A stretch of 38,936 nt of DNA. Origin: JAWLFI01 sp041685645 (GTDB lineage Bacteria > Bacteroidota > Bacteroidia > Chitinophagales > Saprospiraceae). Every line of letters starts with the position of its first letter. The first letter of the stretch is position 1. The notes beneath the pieces were generated by a model. It did not search any database, was not told the DNA's origin, and worked only from the letters and a program-made list of their open reading frames with translations. Positions 31,148 to 38,936 of the stretch are shown here, one piece after another. The translations under genes and the position numbers were made by a program. The DNA is taken from assembly GCA_041685645.1 (NCBI GenBank), contig JAWLFI010000003.1, forward strand, positions 1 through 38,936. The letters are read 5' to 3'.

Positions 31148-32710
31148 ATGAAACGAAGATTGGTATTATGGGGAGAAAATGCAGAAGAAAAGAAGCATTT
31201 ATACGCCATCGATTTACAAGAAGACAAAAGCAAAGTTGAAATTCACGCCTTCCCACTAGAACAGGTTACCGAAGAGTTTTCTCAGGAGATGATGGGGCGC
31301 TGGCGCAAGGGAGAGGATCTTCCTTTTCCGGAGAAGTACGAGACCTATGAACGGCCGTTAAATTTGTCAGAGTCGCTGCTACCCGAGGACGTAAAGGTTC
31401 AGCGCACGGATTTAGTGAGTCGTGCACAAACTGAGTGGAACTTTGTCGTGATGTCGAGAAAACTCCAACAATCGTATAGATCTGAATTGGAAGATATAAA
31501 AATGAGAATTGATCGCCTCGATACCTTTGACAAGGGAATTTGGGAGGAACTCAAGACTTATTGGGGGAAAGTACAGGGGCAGATTCGCGATAAGAACCTT
31601 TTTGGCGATCAAGCCACGGAGATTCGAAAGGCTACAGATGATGCCTTTGATGCGATGAAGGAATTGCGTCAAAAAATGAATGAGGCGTTCAGTGGAGAGT
31701 CGGAGGAGCGGAAAGAGAAGTTTATGGCTCAGTTGGCTGATATCGAGGCGAAGGTAGAAAAAGGGCTGGGCCTCAAGCCATTGTTTGAGGAGCTGAAGTC
31801 CATTCAGCGGGACTTTAATAAAACGAAGTTTATTCAAAAGCACCGACAATCAGTTTGGAACAAGCTCGACGGCCTGTTTAAGGTGATTAAGGAAAAGCGC
31901 TTTGGAGATAAGGCGACCTCGGACAGCAGTCCCAAGGGACGTTTGGAACGTCGTTACGAGGGCTTGCAGCGAGCCATTCAAAAGATGAAAAGCTCGATTG
32001 GTCGGGATGAAGCTGATCTCAAGTTTGAGAAAAAGCGCATTGAGACAACCGATGGGCAGTTGGAACTTCAAATGCGCCAGGCCAAGCTCAAAATGATTGA
32101 AGAAAGATTGAAGTCCAAACAGCTGAAGTTGGATGATATGCTCAAGACGCAAATAGAGCTGGAAGATAAAATCGAACGCGAGATAGAGAAAGAGCGTCAA
32201 GCGGAAATCGCTGCCGAAAAGAAGAAAGCTCAGGAGGAAGCAAAACAAAAAATTCAGGCGCAGATAGAATCTCAAAAACAGGAGCGTTCGCTAGAGGAGG
32301 AGAAAATCAAAGCGGCGGCAGAGAAAATCCAGGAGGGTTCTGCAAAGAAAACAAAGCCCAAGCCTACGCGGGAAAAGCCATCAGAGGAGACCACATCGGG
32401 ACCTGCGAAAGCCACATCTGATCCGGAAGTAGAAAAGACAGAGGAGAAAGCGGAGGAAAAGCCATCAGAGGAGACCACATCGGGACCTNNNNNNNNNNNN
32501 NNNNNNNNNNNNNNNNNNNNNNNNNNNNNNNNNNNNNNNNNNNNNNNNNNNNNNNNNNNNNNNNNNNNNNNNNNNNNNNNNNNNNNNNCAGAGGAGAAAG
32601 CGGAGGAAAAGCCATCAAAGGAGAAGGATCATGGATCGAATACAGAATCTGACGACACCATAAAAGCAGCTGCGACTGTGGCGGCCATTTTGGAGGAAGA
32701 GGAAGAATAG
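31148..32710 (+). CDS. Coiled-coil protein with C-terminal tandem repeats (interrupted by gap)
   Basis: A protein of about 520 residues as assembled; I do not recognise the family. Residues 1-100 are a compact N-terminal part (MKRRLVLWGENAEEKKHLYA). About 100-250 are helical and resemble DUF349-like segments (WEELKTYWGKVQGQIRDKNL, WNKLDGLFKVIKEKRFG). About 265-395 form a long highly charged coiled coil. The tail is a Glu/Lys/Pro/Thr-rich repeat of 28 residues (EKPSEETTSGPAKATSDPEV, then EKTEEKAE) that runs into a 100-N assembly gap and resumes in frame, ending in an acidic EEEEE. No signal peptide is seen, so it is cytoplasmic. The next gene starts 16 nt after the stop. Confidence 0.75.
   Translation: MKRRLVLWGENAEEKKHLYAIDLQEDKSKVEIHAFPLEQVTEEFSQEMMGRWRKGEDLPFPEKYETYERPLNLSESLLPEDVKVQRTDLVSRAQTEWNFVVMSRKLQQSYRSELEDIKMRIDRLDTFDKGIWEELKTYWGKVQGQIRDKNLFGDQATEIRKATDDAFDAMKELRQKMNEAFSGESEERKEKFMAQLADIEAKVEKGLGLKPLFEELKSIQRDFNKTKFIQKHRQSVWNKLDGLFKVIKEKRFGDKATSDSSPKGRLERRYEGLQRAIQKMKSSIGRDEADLKFEKKRIETTDGQLELQMRQAKLKMIEERLKSKQLKLDDMLKTQIELEDKIEREIEKERQAEIAAEKKKAQEEAKQKIQAQIESQKQERSLEEEKIKAAAEKIQEGSAKKTKPKPTREKPSEETTSGPAKATSDPEVEKTEEKAEEKPSEETTSGPXXXXXXXXXXXXXXXXXXXXXXXXXXXXXXXXXXEEKAEEKPSKEKDHGSNTESDDTIKAAATVAAILEEEEE
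32371..32623 (+). repeat. 84-nt (28-codon) tandem repeat in the coiled-coil gene
   Basis: The sequence from 32371 recurs at 32455 with period 84 nt and no differences over the 34 nt before the gap. After the gap, 32589-32623 matches unit positions 32439 onward, with one mismatch near 32618. The unit codes for a Pro/Glu/Lys/Thr-rich 28-residue segment. Confidence 0.85.
32489..32588. other. Assembly gap (100 N)
   Basis: Exactly 100 undetermined bases, the usual placeholder for a gap of unknown size, lie inside the 84-nt tandem repeat. From the repeat phase, the true length should be 34 nt plus a multiple of 84 nt. Confidence 0.95.
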
Positions 32711-32725
32711 CGATAAGCCAGGCCA

Positions 32726-33337
32726 TTGGATACATTCATCTACTCATTGGACATTGCAGGGACATTTGTCTTTGCTATTAGTGGTGTGCTCGTGGCTCGA
32801 AACCATAACATCGACGTATTCGGTGCTGCCATTTTGGGTTTTGTGACGGCTATCGGTGGCGGAACCTTGCGCGACATCATGATCGGAAGCACACCTGTGG
32901 GTTGGATGCTCAATGTGGACTACCTGTTTGCTATTTTGATTGGAATAGTAGCGGCCATTTTTTTTAAGCAATACATCGCTCGCTTAACAAAGACAATGTT
33001 TTTGTTTGATGCCATTGGTATTGGATTATTTACCATTCTCGGATTGGAAAAGACACTTGGCGTTGGCTTGCCTCCCATCATTGCTATAATGATGGGCACG
33101 GTCAGTGCTGTCTTTGGCGGCGTGCTGCGCGATGTCTTAGTGGGGCGAATTCCCCTGATTTTCCGTTCTGAAATTTATGCGACAGCTTGTTTGTTGGGTG
33201 CTATATTGTACATCGTTCTAGGCTATTACGGCCTGCCTGCCTTCATCGTCATACCCATCTGTATTGTGTTTATTATTCTAATTCGCATTTTGGCGGTGAA
33301 ATACAATTGGGTGTTGCCCGTATTGTATGATGATTAG
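32726..33337 (+). CDS. TRIC/UPF0126-type (YicG-like) cation channel protein
   Basis: A 203-residue membrane protein of the UPF0126/TRIC family, trimeric monovalent-cation channels. Two homologous halves are clear, each with a glycine-rich RD motif: AIGGGTLRDIMIGSTPVGW (about residue 43) and AVFGGVLRDVLVGRIPLIF (about residue 129). About seven membrane helices are present. The start is a TTG at 32726, since family members begin just before LDIAGTFVFAISG and no ATG is available. The gene follows the coiled-coil gene by 15 nt and probably shares its transcript. The physiological ion is likely K+ (family knowledge). Confidence 0.92.
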   Translation: MDTFIYSLDIAGTFVFAISGVLVARNHNIDVFGAAILGFVTAIGGGTLRDIMIGSTPVGWMLNVDYLFAILIGIVAAIFFKQYIARLTKTMFLFDAIGIGLFTILGLEKTLGVGLPPIIAIMMGTVSAVFGGVLRDVLVGRIPLIFRSEIYATACLLGAILYIVLGYYGLPAFIVIPICIVFIILIRILAVKYNWVLPVLYDD

Positions 33338-33365
33338 CCCTCTTCACCGATTCGGATAGCTTTAA

Positions 33366-33624
33366 GTGCAATACACTATTGAAATAAATGAAGTAACATG
33401 GTGGAGAGCCCGGGAATTGAGTCAATGGCGCCAAAAAAAGCGGTCACTTCAAAAGTGAAAGTGCCCATGCAAAGTGGCGAGAACAAATACTACAAGTGGA
33501 CAATCCCGATGAGGGATCAAGATTTTTGGCAGCGGAGCTAAAAAAGTTGGTTGAATGCTTAGATCCGAGCTATCATCCCATGTTATCCCGTTTTATTCAT
33601 CAACTGTATCATAAAAAATGTTGA
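33366..33624 (+). pseudogene. Small frameshifted gene (about 85 residues), unrecognised
   Basis: From GTG 33366 the plus strand codes for VQYTIEINEVTWWRARELSQ and on to a TGA at 33456. If one A is removed from the A7 run at 33433-33439, reading continues in the +1 frame as KSGHFKSESAHAKWREQILQ, VDNPDEGSRFLAAELKKLVE and so on, to LSRFIHQLYHKKC and TGA at 33622. The joined frame has normal coding character throughout, which argues for one real small gene with a single-base indel (mutation, assembly error or slippage). Its tail resembles a relic at 22608-22649. The function is unknown. The terminator at 33668-33697 would serve it. Confidence 0.5.
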
Positions 33625-33667
33625 CGATTGGGCAATTGACGAAAAACGTGTAAAGAGGTAAAGAAAA

Positions 33668-33697
33668 AAAGCCGCAGGATTCCTGCGGCTTTTTTTT
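33668..33697. terminator. Bidirectional rho-independent terminator
   Basis: GCCGCAGG (33671-33678) and CCTGCGGC (33682-33689) form a strong stem with a 3-nt loop, flanked by an A-run on the left and a T-run on the right. It ends the M36 protease gene on the minus strand and the small gene on the plus strand. Confidence 0.85.
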
Positions 33698-33717
33698 GAT
33701 ACTATGCAATGAGGGTT

Positions 33718-36700
33718 TTATTGAATTACGACCTTGCTTTGGTACATTTTTTCGCCCTGCATAATTTGTAATATGTACATACCGCCTTGAAGAGCTGAAG
33801 TTTGCACTCGCTCTATGATTTGACCAGCCGCAGAACGTCCTTGCAGAACAACTCGTCCATGCATGTCATGAATAGTGTACTCAGAGGCCAATTCTCGATT
33901 GGGCAATTTGATATTGATTTGCTCCTTCGCCGGATTGGGGAAGACGGTCAATTCTTTAGGTGTTTCCGGATCCTCCGTACTTACAGTCACGTTGGGTTCT
34001 ACAATTGTACCCATACCCGAAGGTCGAGCTGATTTTGTCAACCCACCATTATAGGTCACGGTTGCTTCTGTATCATAGGTCAAAGCGTCAAAAACATGAA
34101 GGTCGTCAATGGTCCAGCCTTCGGCCGCACTACCTGCTTGTGTTCCAAATCTAAATCGGATGAAGACGCCTTGCTCATTTGCGTAAGGACTTAAGTCTAA
34201 ATAAGTAGTGAAGAATCCTTCGCTATCACCCCAAAATGCACGCTGATTGACCTTCGCAAAGGTGGAGTAGTCTAGTTTTCCGCGATAAGGTCCACGGAAG
34301 ATTAAGGGCTCTATATCATTAAAGGTATTTCCTCCATCAGTACTCACCTCAATAATTCCTCCGTCAGTGCCCGGGTTTGTAAGGTATTTGTGAGTGAATC
34401 TCAAGACGGGGAGTTCTCCCGTCAAGTCATGGCCGGTAAATTTGAAGAGGAATTGATCGTTTTCGGCTCCGGTATTTGGAACAAACCAAGCTTGAGAGGT
34501 GTCGGGACCAATATCTTCCATCAACCGGAAGGGATCATCGCCTCCAAAATCCGAGGCGATCCATTCCTGAACCACTTCACTTGTTTCATTGAAATCATTC
34601 TCCTCTATCCAACGAGAAGCTTTATCCGGAGCAGATTGCAATTCATAACTAATTTCGATATCGCCTTCTACCATTAAACTGTCAACTTCGAAAGTGATGA
34701 CCTGATCTTCTACACTGCTGGGTTCAATATTCGCAGAACCCATAACATAGGTGCACTCATCGGGAATGATATCCGTAATGACGAGATTATTTTGTTCTTC
34801 CTCCGTAAAGTTGGAGACATTGATATTGACTTCAAAGGTCTCCCCAAACTCTATATTTGGGGTTGAACTTTTCTCGATGAATATGTCATTTACACACGAT
34901 ACCGGAGTGTCAAAATTTTCTTTGGCATCTCTGCGGGTCGTAGACAATCCTTGATCTGCATCCACACCTAAACCTCTGCGAGCAAATACCTCCCAAATTA
35001 AGCACTGATTCGCACCGTCGTAGATTAACTCATCGGCAGCTAAAATCGCATCGCGGCCATCTACGAATCCCGGACTGCAGGCCTGCAAAGCCATACCTTC
35101 CATGACCAATTGAATACAGATATTATTCCCACCGGTACCATTCTTCATGTCAGGATCAAAACCATATTCACCTACTAATGCCCAATGCAGATCCCATAGC
35201 ATTACATTCCATATTTCTCCCAGAGGGTGCGGGGCAGTACCCGATAAAATTACATCTTCATAGGTTTGGGGATTGATGTCCATATCTGTAGAATAAGGAT
35301 AGTTTCTAATTCCTCGACCATCTATGTCGTCCCGGGTCACATAAGCACCTATGCCTCGAGACATGCTGGGGTCATCGTCCTCATCGACCGTGAGTACAAC
35401 GGTGAAAAAGTCACTCCAACCTTCTCCCATTTGTTCATCATTTCCCAAACAACCCGAAGCACTTGGGCCGCCAGTGAGGCGATTGGAGATACCGTGACCG
35501 TATTCGTGAGCAATGATTCCATTATCCAAGGAACCGTCATATCGCTCAGGGCCGGTCGCATCATCTGGTTGCTTCAACTGAATGACCAGGTCACTACCGG
35601 CAGCTACGCGGAATTCGTTGCAATCCGCTCTAGCCATAAATACGCTCGGGATGGTTACTAAATCTGCATCTTCTGCACCTGCCATATCAATAATGCCATT
35701 CCCTTGATTATTACAGATGATGACGGCAATTGCACCTTTTTGCTGAGCATTAAAAGCTTTGACACTAAATGAACATTCTCCGCGATCAATCAATGCAATT
35801 TTGCCATTGACCTCATCTCCATTTTGGATTTCTTCACATCCATCAGTGCCGATTTGAAATCCGTCATCTACGATTACGACTTCTCCAATGATGGAGTCAG
35901 GCCCAAGCTGCTGGCCAAATTCTGCTGTTCCGGCGGAATATTTTCCGGCAAATGCTTGCGGCTCTAATACCGTTACAAATTCTTGGTTAGCCGATTCATT
36001 ATTCCACTCAAACATTCGCATCACTCCATTTCCACCGTCAGAAGGTGTAGAAAAAGTGGCATTATTGATGTTTCCTCCGGAGTTTCCGTCAAATTGTGCA
36101 GCTCCTATAACGTGATCTTCACCTACACCTTCTCCCGTGTAATTCATCGTTTGAAAGTTGCCGGCCTCTTCATCGAATCCATAGTAGTAAGCGATATCGT
36201 GCATCATATTGATGACGTAAAATAAATTCGCTGTCGCTGCTTCAGTGTAGCCCTGAGGCTCCAGGGAACTTTCAAAGGGGAAATCAAAGCTTAAATCCTG
36301 ACCACCATCGACATCGAAGTCAGGACTGAGGTTGCCCTGGCGAGCTGGGAAGGCGTGAGTGTTATTTCCCTGTGTCGTAGTAAATTCTGGTCCCTCAACA
36401 CCATCGGTGTCGTGCCAGCCCAAGGGAGAAGCTTCTTCATCTGCGGGATTGACAACGGTTTGTCGTGGTCCAAAGAGGGGGTTTTCATAAGGGAATGGAA
36501 ATACGCGGTAACTGGCACTATCGCTCTGGGCCATTTCAGCAAAATCTTCCGCGTGAAAGTCCGTAGAAGTCATACAATTCTTTCCGTGTGGATGCCCTTC
36601 ACCAAAACTGCACTTCACTGTCCAGTTGATATCGTCGAGTAGTGTTCCATTGATTGCGTCAATACGCATACTCATCCAGTCGACTCCTTCTCGCATTTCT

Positions 36701-37245
36701 ATGGAAAGATCCCAGGCCAGACGCAAACTTCCGTCGGGAGCTACTTGATATACTTTGCGCACGGGAATGGGTCTTTTGGAAATATTTCCGGGGGCAAAGG
36801 TCAAAATATCTTCATCGACATCATTGCTCAAAGAGGCCATGAGCGCAGTGGAAGGCGATGAAATGCCCAAATAACCTGCTGCTAATTCGACCGCACTCTC
36901 CGCACTTATCGCTGGTTCAAAATCACTGATTTTTTCCTGTAATTGTCCGTGCACTCGCGGAGCTGTATATCCCACCTTTCCATCTTTAACGTGGATTCCG
37001 GTGACGGCATTAAAAATGTCAGTTCCATTCCACTGTTGGATGAAGTACATGTGATACACGCCGGATTTTGAGCCGCGATAGGAATCGACTAATTTCATCT
37101 CGCGAACATCAATGGCTTCTACCTGCCAATCTTCGGCCTGCGACTGAATGAATTCGAGGGCCTGCTCTTCGACAGTGGCAGGAGACTGGGCCTTTATACT
37201 TGCAAAGGCAAAACAAATGAAGGCAAAGAGGGTAAAATTTCTCAT
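33718..37245 (-). CDS. M36 (fungalysin) metalloprotease with PA and T9SS type A sorting domains
   Basis: A 1175-residue secreted zinc protease. Residues 1-19 are a signal peptide (MRNFTLFAFICFAFASIKAQ). A propeptide (FTP/PepSY-like, about 25-230) follows. The catalytic domain carries the zinc motif HEYGH (His580, Glu581, His584) and the third ligand Glu608 in GEGWSDF. A PA domain is inserted before it (about 430-560; GKIALIDRGECSFSVKAFNA). After the catalytic part come a DUF11-like segment (NIEFGETFEVNINVSNF), a galactose-binding-like domain with WTIDDLHVFDA, and a C-terminal type A sorting domain (LTVFPNPAKEQINIKLPN, ending YQSKVVIQ). It is exported by the type IX system and acts on extracellular protein. 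Monocistronic. Confidence 0.95.
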   Translation of the reverse strand: MRNFTLFAFICFAFASIKAQSPATVEEQALEFIQSQAEDWQVEAIDVREMKLVDSYRGSKSGVYHMYFIQQWNGTDIFNAVTGIHVKDGKVGYTAPRVHGQLQEKISDFEPAISAESAVELAAGYLGISSPSTALMASLSNDVDEDILTFAPGNISKRPIPVRKVYQVAPDGSLRLAWDLSIEMREGVDWMSMRIDAINGTLLDDINWTVKCSFGEGHPHGKNCMTSTDFHAEDFAEMAQSDSASYRVFPFPYENPLFGPRQTVVNPADEEASPLGWHDTDGVEGPEFTTTQGNNTHAFPARQGNLSPDFDVDGGQDLSFDFPFESSLEPQGYTEAATANLFYVINMMHDIAYYYGFDEEAGNFQTMNYTGEGVGEDHVIGAAQFDGNSGGNINNATFSTPSDGGNGVMRMFEWNNESANQEFVTVLEPQAFAGKYSAGTAEFGQQLGPDSIIGEVVIVDDGFQIGTDGCEEIQNGDEVNGKIALIDRGECSFSVKAFNAQQKGAIAVIICNNQGNGIIDMAGAEDADLVTIPSVFMARADCNEFRVAAGSDLVIQLKQPDDATGPERYDGSLDNGIIAHEYGHGISNRLTGGPSASGCLGNDEQMGEGWSDFFTVVLTVDEDDDPSMSRGIGAYVTRDDIDGRGIRNYPYSTDMDINPQTYEDVILSGTAPHPLGEIWNVMLWDLHWALVGEYGFDPDMKNGTGGNNICIQLVMEGMALQACSPGFVDGRDAILAADELIYDGANQCLIWEVFARRGLGVDADQGLSTTRRDAKENFDTPVSCVNDIFIEKSSTPNIEFGETFEVNINVSNFTEEEQNNLVITDIIPDECTYVMGSANIEPSSVEDQVITFEVDSLMVEGDIEISYELQSAPDKASRWIEENDFNETSEVVQEWIASDFGGDDPFRLMEDIGPDTSQAWFVPNTGAENDQFLFKFTGHDLTGELPVLRFTHKYLTNPGTDGGIIEVSTDGGNTFNDIEPLIFRGPYRGKLDYSTFAKVNQRAFWGDSEGFFTTYLDLSPYANEQGVFIRFRFGTQAGSAAEGWTIDDLHVFDALTYDTEATVTYNGGLTKSARPSGMGTIVEPNVTVSTEDPETPKELTVFPNPAKEQINIKLPNRELASEYTIHDMHGRVVLQGRSAAGQIIERVQTSALQGGMYILQIMQGEKMYQSKVVIQ

Positions 37246-37276
37246 ATTTGAATCATATTTAGGTGTTGGATTACTT

Positions 37277-37284
37277 CAAAAGTA
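37277..37284 (-). promoter_or_regulatory. -7 promoter box of the M36 protease gene
   Basis: On the minus strand this reads TACTTTTG (exact TAnnTTTG), 31 nt before the ATG at 37245. Confidence 0.5.
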
Positions 37285-37366
37285 ACAAAACTTTATTTTT
37301 ATTTTAACTTAAACGTAATTTTTGCGCTTAAAAAACTGTCGGATAACCGACTAAAAAGCAAATAAT

Positions 37367-38125
37367 ATGATTAAATCAGCAAAAGATAGAGCATTAGCCA
37401 TAGTGGGGCGCAAAGCCGTCGTGGATGCGATAGAATCTGGTAAAACCCTTCAGAAAGTAATGCTTCAAAAAGGAATCACAGGCGAAATGGAGATCCAAAT
37501 TCGCAACTTGTGTAAAGATTTTGAAGTTCCCTTTCAGGTGGTGCCTCGACAGGTCCTCGGCAAATGGTCAGACGCCTATCACCAAGGAGTAATTGCCCTC
37601 AGTTCTCCGGTTCGCTTTCTCGAAGCCTTCGATGTCATTGATCACGCTTACCATCAAGGCCAGGCTCCCCTTATTGTGGCTCTCGATGGCATCGAAGATG
37701 TCCGCAACCTGGGCGGTATCGCCCGCTCTTGCGAAGCCCTGGGCGCTCATGGATTGTTATTTCCCTCCAGGGGAACCGCAATGATCAACGATTTTGCCAT
37801 AAAAAGCTCTGCCGGAGCCATCCTCAATTTACCTCTCATCCGCGTGACCTCCCTGGAAAATAGTCTAAAAGAGATCCAGACCATGGGCCTGCGGCTTCGA
37901 GGGGCAGAGGGAAGCGCAAAAACCACCTTGCAGGAGATTGACTTCAATCAACCCTCCGTCATTATCATGGGCGGCGAAGGGGAAGGATTGCGGCCCCATA
38001 TTCAACGATTACTCGATGAAAGTTTCTCTATTGAACAATCCGGTCAGGTCGAGTCTTTAAATGTAAGCGTTGCCACGGGCATCATTTTATACGAGTCCTT
38101 CGTTCAAAGAAAAAAGAAAAAATAA
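37367..38125 (+). CDS. rlmB: TrmH-family rRNA (guanosine-2'-O)-methyltransferase, RlmB-like
   Basis: A 252-residue SPOUT-class RNA 2'-O-methyltransferase. An N-terminal substrate-binding domain opens VGRKAVVDAIESGKTLQKVM. The catalytic domain has the three family motifs: DGIEDVRNLGGIARSCEALG, VIIMGGEGEGLR and VESLNVSVATGIILYE, which form the trefoil knot that binds S-adenosylmethionine. It matches RlmB, which modifies G2251 of 23S rRNA; other TrmH members act on other sites, so the exact target is an inference. A GTCGG/CCGAC hairpin lies in the leader (37338-37351), its role unknown. The next gene starts 4 nt after the stop. Confidence 0.85.
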   Translation: MIKSAKDRALAIVGRKAVVDAIESGKTLQKVMLQKGITGEMEIQIRNLCKDFEVPFQVVPRQVLGKWSDAYHQGVIALSSPVRFLEAFDVIDHAYHQGQAPLIVALDGIEDVRNLGGIARSCEALGAHGLLFPSRGTAMINDFAIKSSAGAILNLPLIRVTSLENSLKEIQTMGLRLRGAEGSAKTTLQEIDFNQPSVIIMGGEGEGLRPHIQRLLDESFSIEQSGQVESLNVSVATGIILYESFVQRKKKK

Positions 38126-38129
38126 CATC

Positions 38130-38936
38130 ATGATAAATCATTGGATTTCCACCTTTTCAGTGTTTTGCCTCTCCTTCCTTTCCCTGCAGGCTAGTCCGGA
38201 TACAAAGTCCGCTGCTGTCTTACCTACAGATACCCTGGAACACGCCCTTCTCTGGAAAATTGAGCACCCGAATATAGACAGCTATAGTTACCTCTTTGGC
38301 ACCATTCATATGATTGCAGCAGAGGATTATTTCCTTCCGCGTGGTTTGCTCACCGCTATTGACCAGACCGATGAAATTGTCTTTGAAATTGACATGAACG
38401 CCATGTCGGACATGTCCCAAATGATGGGAATGATGTCAAAACTCACTATGGAAGGGGACACGACCTTGAAAATGTTGCTCTCAGAGAAAGATTATGCCTA
38501 TGTGGCCGACTTTTTTCGCGAAAAGGGACTCCCTGTTTTCTTCCTCGAAAAAATTAAACCGATGTTTCTCTCGGCAATTGCCGGAATGGAAGGGGAGCTG
38601 CCCTCCGGAACCAATGGGGTGTCTGATTTAGGAGCCGCTCTGGGGACTGATATGAAATCCTACGAAATGGAACTCAATAGCATCGCTCAATCCGCTGCGA
38701 AAGAAGTTTCCGGCCTGGAGACCATAGACTTTCAAATGAGCCTGTTCGATCGAATTTCCTATGCCGATCAAGCGGAATATCTCGTCGAAAGTATTCGGCA
38801 GACAGAAGAGGGAGGCCTAATGGAAGAAGGAATATTTGAGATGTATAAATCTCAAAACATTAATAAAATGGCAGAGAGTCTTTCCTCCGATGAAAGTATG
38901 GATGGTCTGGAGAAAGCCCTTTTGAGTGAGCGCAAT
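38130..38936 (+). CDS. TraB/GumN-family protein (cut by window end)
   Basis: The frame is open from ATG 38130 to the window end (269 codons, no stop). Residues 1-22 are a signal peptide (MINHWISTFSVFCLSFLSLQ). Then come the family hallmarks: LLWKIEHPNIDSYSYLFGTI with HM after it, then LPRGLLTAIDQTDEIVFEID, and FLEKIKPMFLSAIAG. The GTIHM and E-x-D residues are the conserved putative metal site of the TraB/GumN (ChaN/Tiki-like) fold. Membrane-anchored or periplasmic location and a protease-like role are suggested by relatives, not shown here. It follows rlmB by 4 nt and is probably co-transcribed. Confidence 0.85.
   Translation, partial: MINHWISTFSVFCLSFLSLQASPDTKSAAVLPTDTLEHALLWKIEHPNIDSYSYLFGTIHMIAAEDYFLPRGLLTAIDQTDEIVFEIDMNAMSDMSQMMGMMSKLTMEGDTTLKMLLSEKDYAYVADFFREKGLPVFFLEKIKPMFLSAIAGMEGELPSGTNGVSDLGAALGTDMKSYEMELNSIAQSAAKEVSGLETIDFQMSLFDRISYADQAEYLVESIRQTEEGGLMEEGIFEMYKSQNINKMAESLSSDESMDGLEKALLSERN

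Larger units (their letters stand above)
33338..33717. other. Stretch without intact gene between the TRIC gene and the M36 protease
   Basis: It contains a small frameshifted gene (33366-33624), an 11-codon frame starting at ATG 33618 (MLTIGQLTKNV-stop) overlapping its stop, and a bidirectional terminator (33668-33697). No other feature is seen. Confidence 0.6.

Noticed and set aside
33433..33440. Programmed -1 frameshift at the A-AAA-AAG heptamer (as in E. coli dnaX)
   Set aside because: The heptamer is in the right phase, but a -1 shift leads to a less convincing frame ending at 33541. The frame that continues the protein needs +1 (or loss of one A), so dnaX-type slippage does not explain it.
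37338..37351. GTCGG/CCGAC hairpin before rlmB as a terminator or riboswitch
   Set aside because: Only 5 bp with a 4-nt loop and no T-tract on the coding strand; too small for a confident call.

Overview
The window is chromosomal DNA from a member of the Bacteroidota, most likely a Saprospiria/Lewinella-type marine lineage. Four things point there. Type IX secretion (T9SS) cargo is present with type A and type B C-terminal sorting domains. Bacteroidota-type promoter -7 boxes (TAnnTTTG) recur upstream of genes, while Shine-Dalgarno sequences are mostly absent. Family content is typical (DUF2851, DUF7948/SBBP propellers, PadR-PspC pair, CarB without its regulatory domain). GC-rich palindromic intergenic repeats are also present. 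No phage, IS, CRISPR or plasmid genes were found; this is mostly ordinary core chromosome with a few odd genes.

Layout. 1-1.3 kb: a TolC-like outer membrane efflux gene cut by the window edge, overlapped by its TetR-type regulator, with a candidate operator upstream. 1.5-5.1 kb: small cytochrome c, anmK (cell-wall recycling), a degenerate SDR protein and a GT4 glycosyltransferase, meeting a lipoprotein with a TonB C-terminal domain tail to tail. 5.6-6.0 kb: a structured GC-rich intergenic element. 6.0-8.0 kb: ahcY (S-adenosylhomocysteinase) and an unrecognised 192-residue protein. 8.0-10.5 kb: a palindromic repeat copy, then mnmH-selD for selenouridine in tRNA. 10.7-12.1 kb: ankyrin protein, DUF4168 protein, tRNA-Phe. 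12.2-15.9 kb: an MtfA-like membrane protein lacking the metal site, converging on carB. 16.0-19.8 kb: a 1245-residue T9SS type B surface protein. 20.0-22.5 kb: DUF2851 gene and lpxK. 22.5-27.6 kb: hemolysin III/TrhA, small membrane protein, YgjP-like peptidase, prfC (RF3), PspC-domain protein and PadR regulator. 27.7-31 kb: second palindromic repeat copy, an ElaA-like acetyltransferase and a lamin-tail-domain secreted protein. 31.1-33.3 kb: coiled-coil protein interrupted by a 100-N assembly gap inside a tandem repeat, then a TRIC/UPF0126 channel. 33.4-33.6 kb: a small frameshifted gene. 33.7-37.2 kb: secreted M36 fungalysin-type protease with PA and type A sorting domains. 37.4-38.9 kb: rlmB-type rRNA methylase and a TraB/GumN protein cut by the window end.

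The most notable observations are: a pseudo-enzyme version of MtfA; a recurring promoter box, in three genes only 4 nt from the start codon (leaderless transcription likely); two near-identical palindromic repeats whose flanking hairpins differ in sequence but keep the fold; palindromic candidate operators for the TetR and PadR regulators; three convergent gene pairs that share palindromic stop codons; and a tandem repeat that predicts the true size class of the assembly gap.

All calls are from reading the sequence and knowledge of families; no database search was run.
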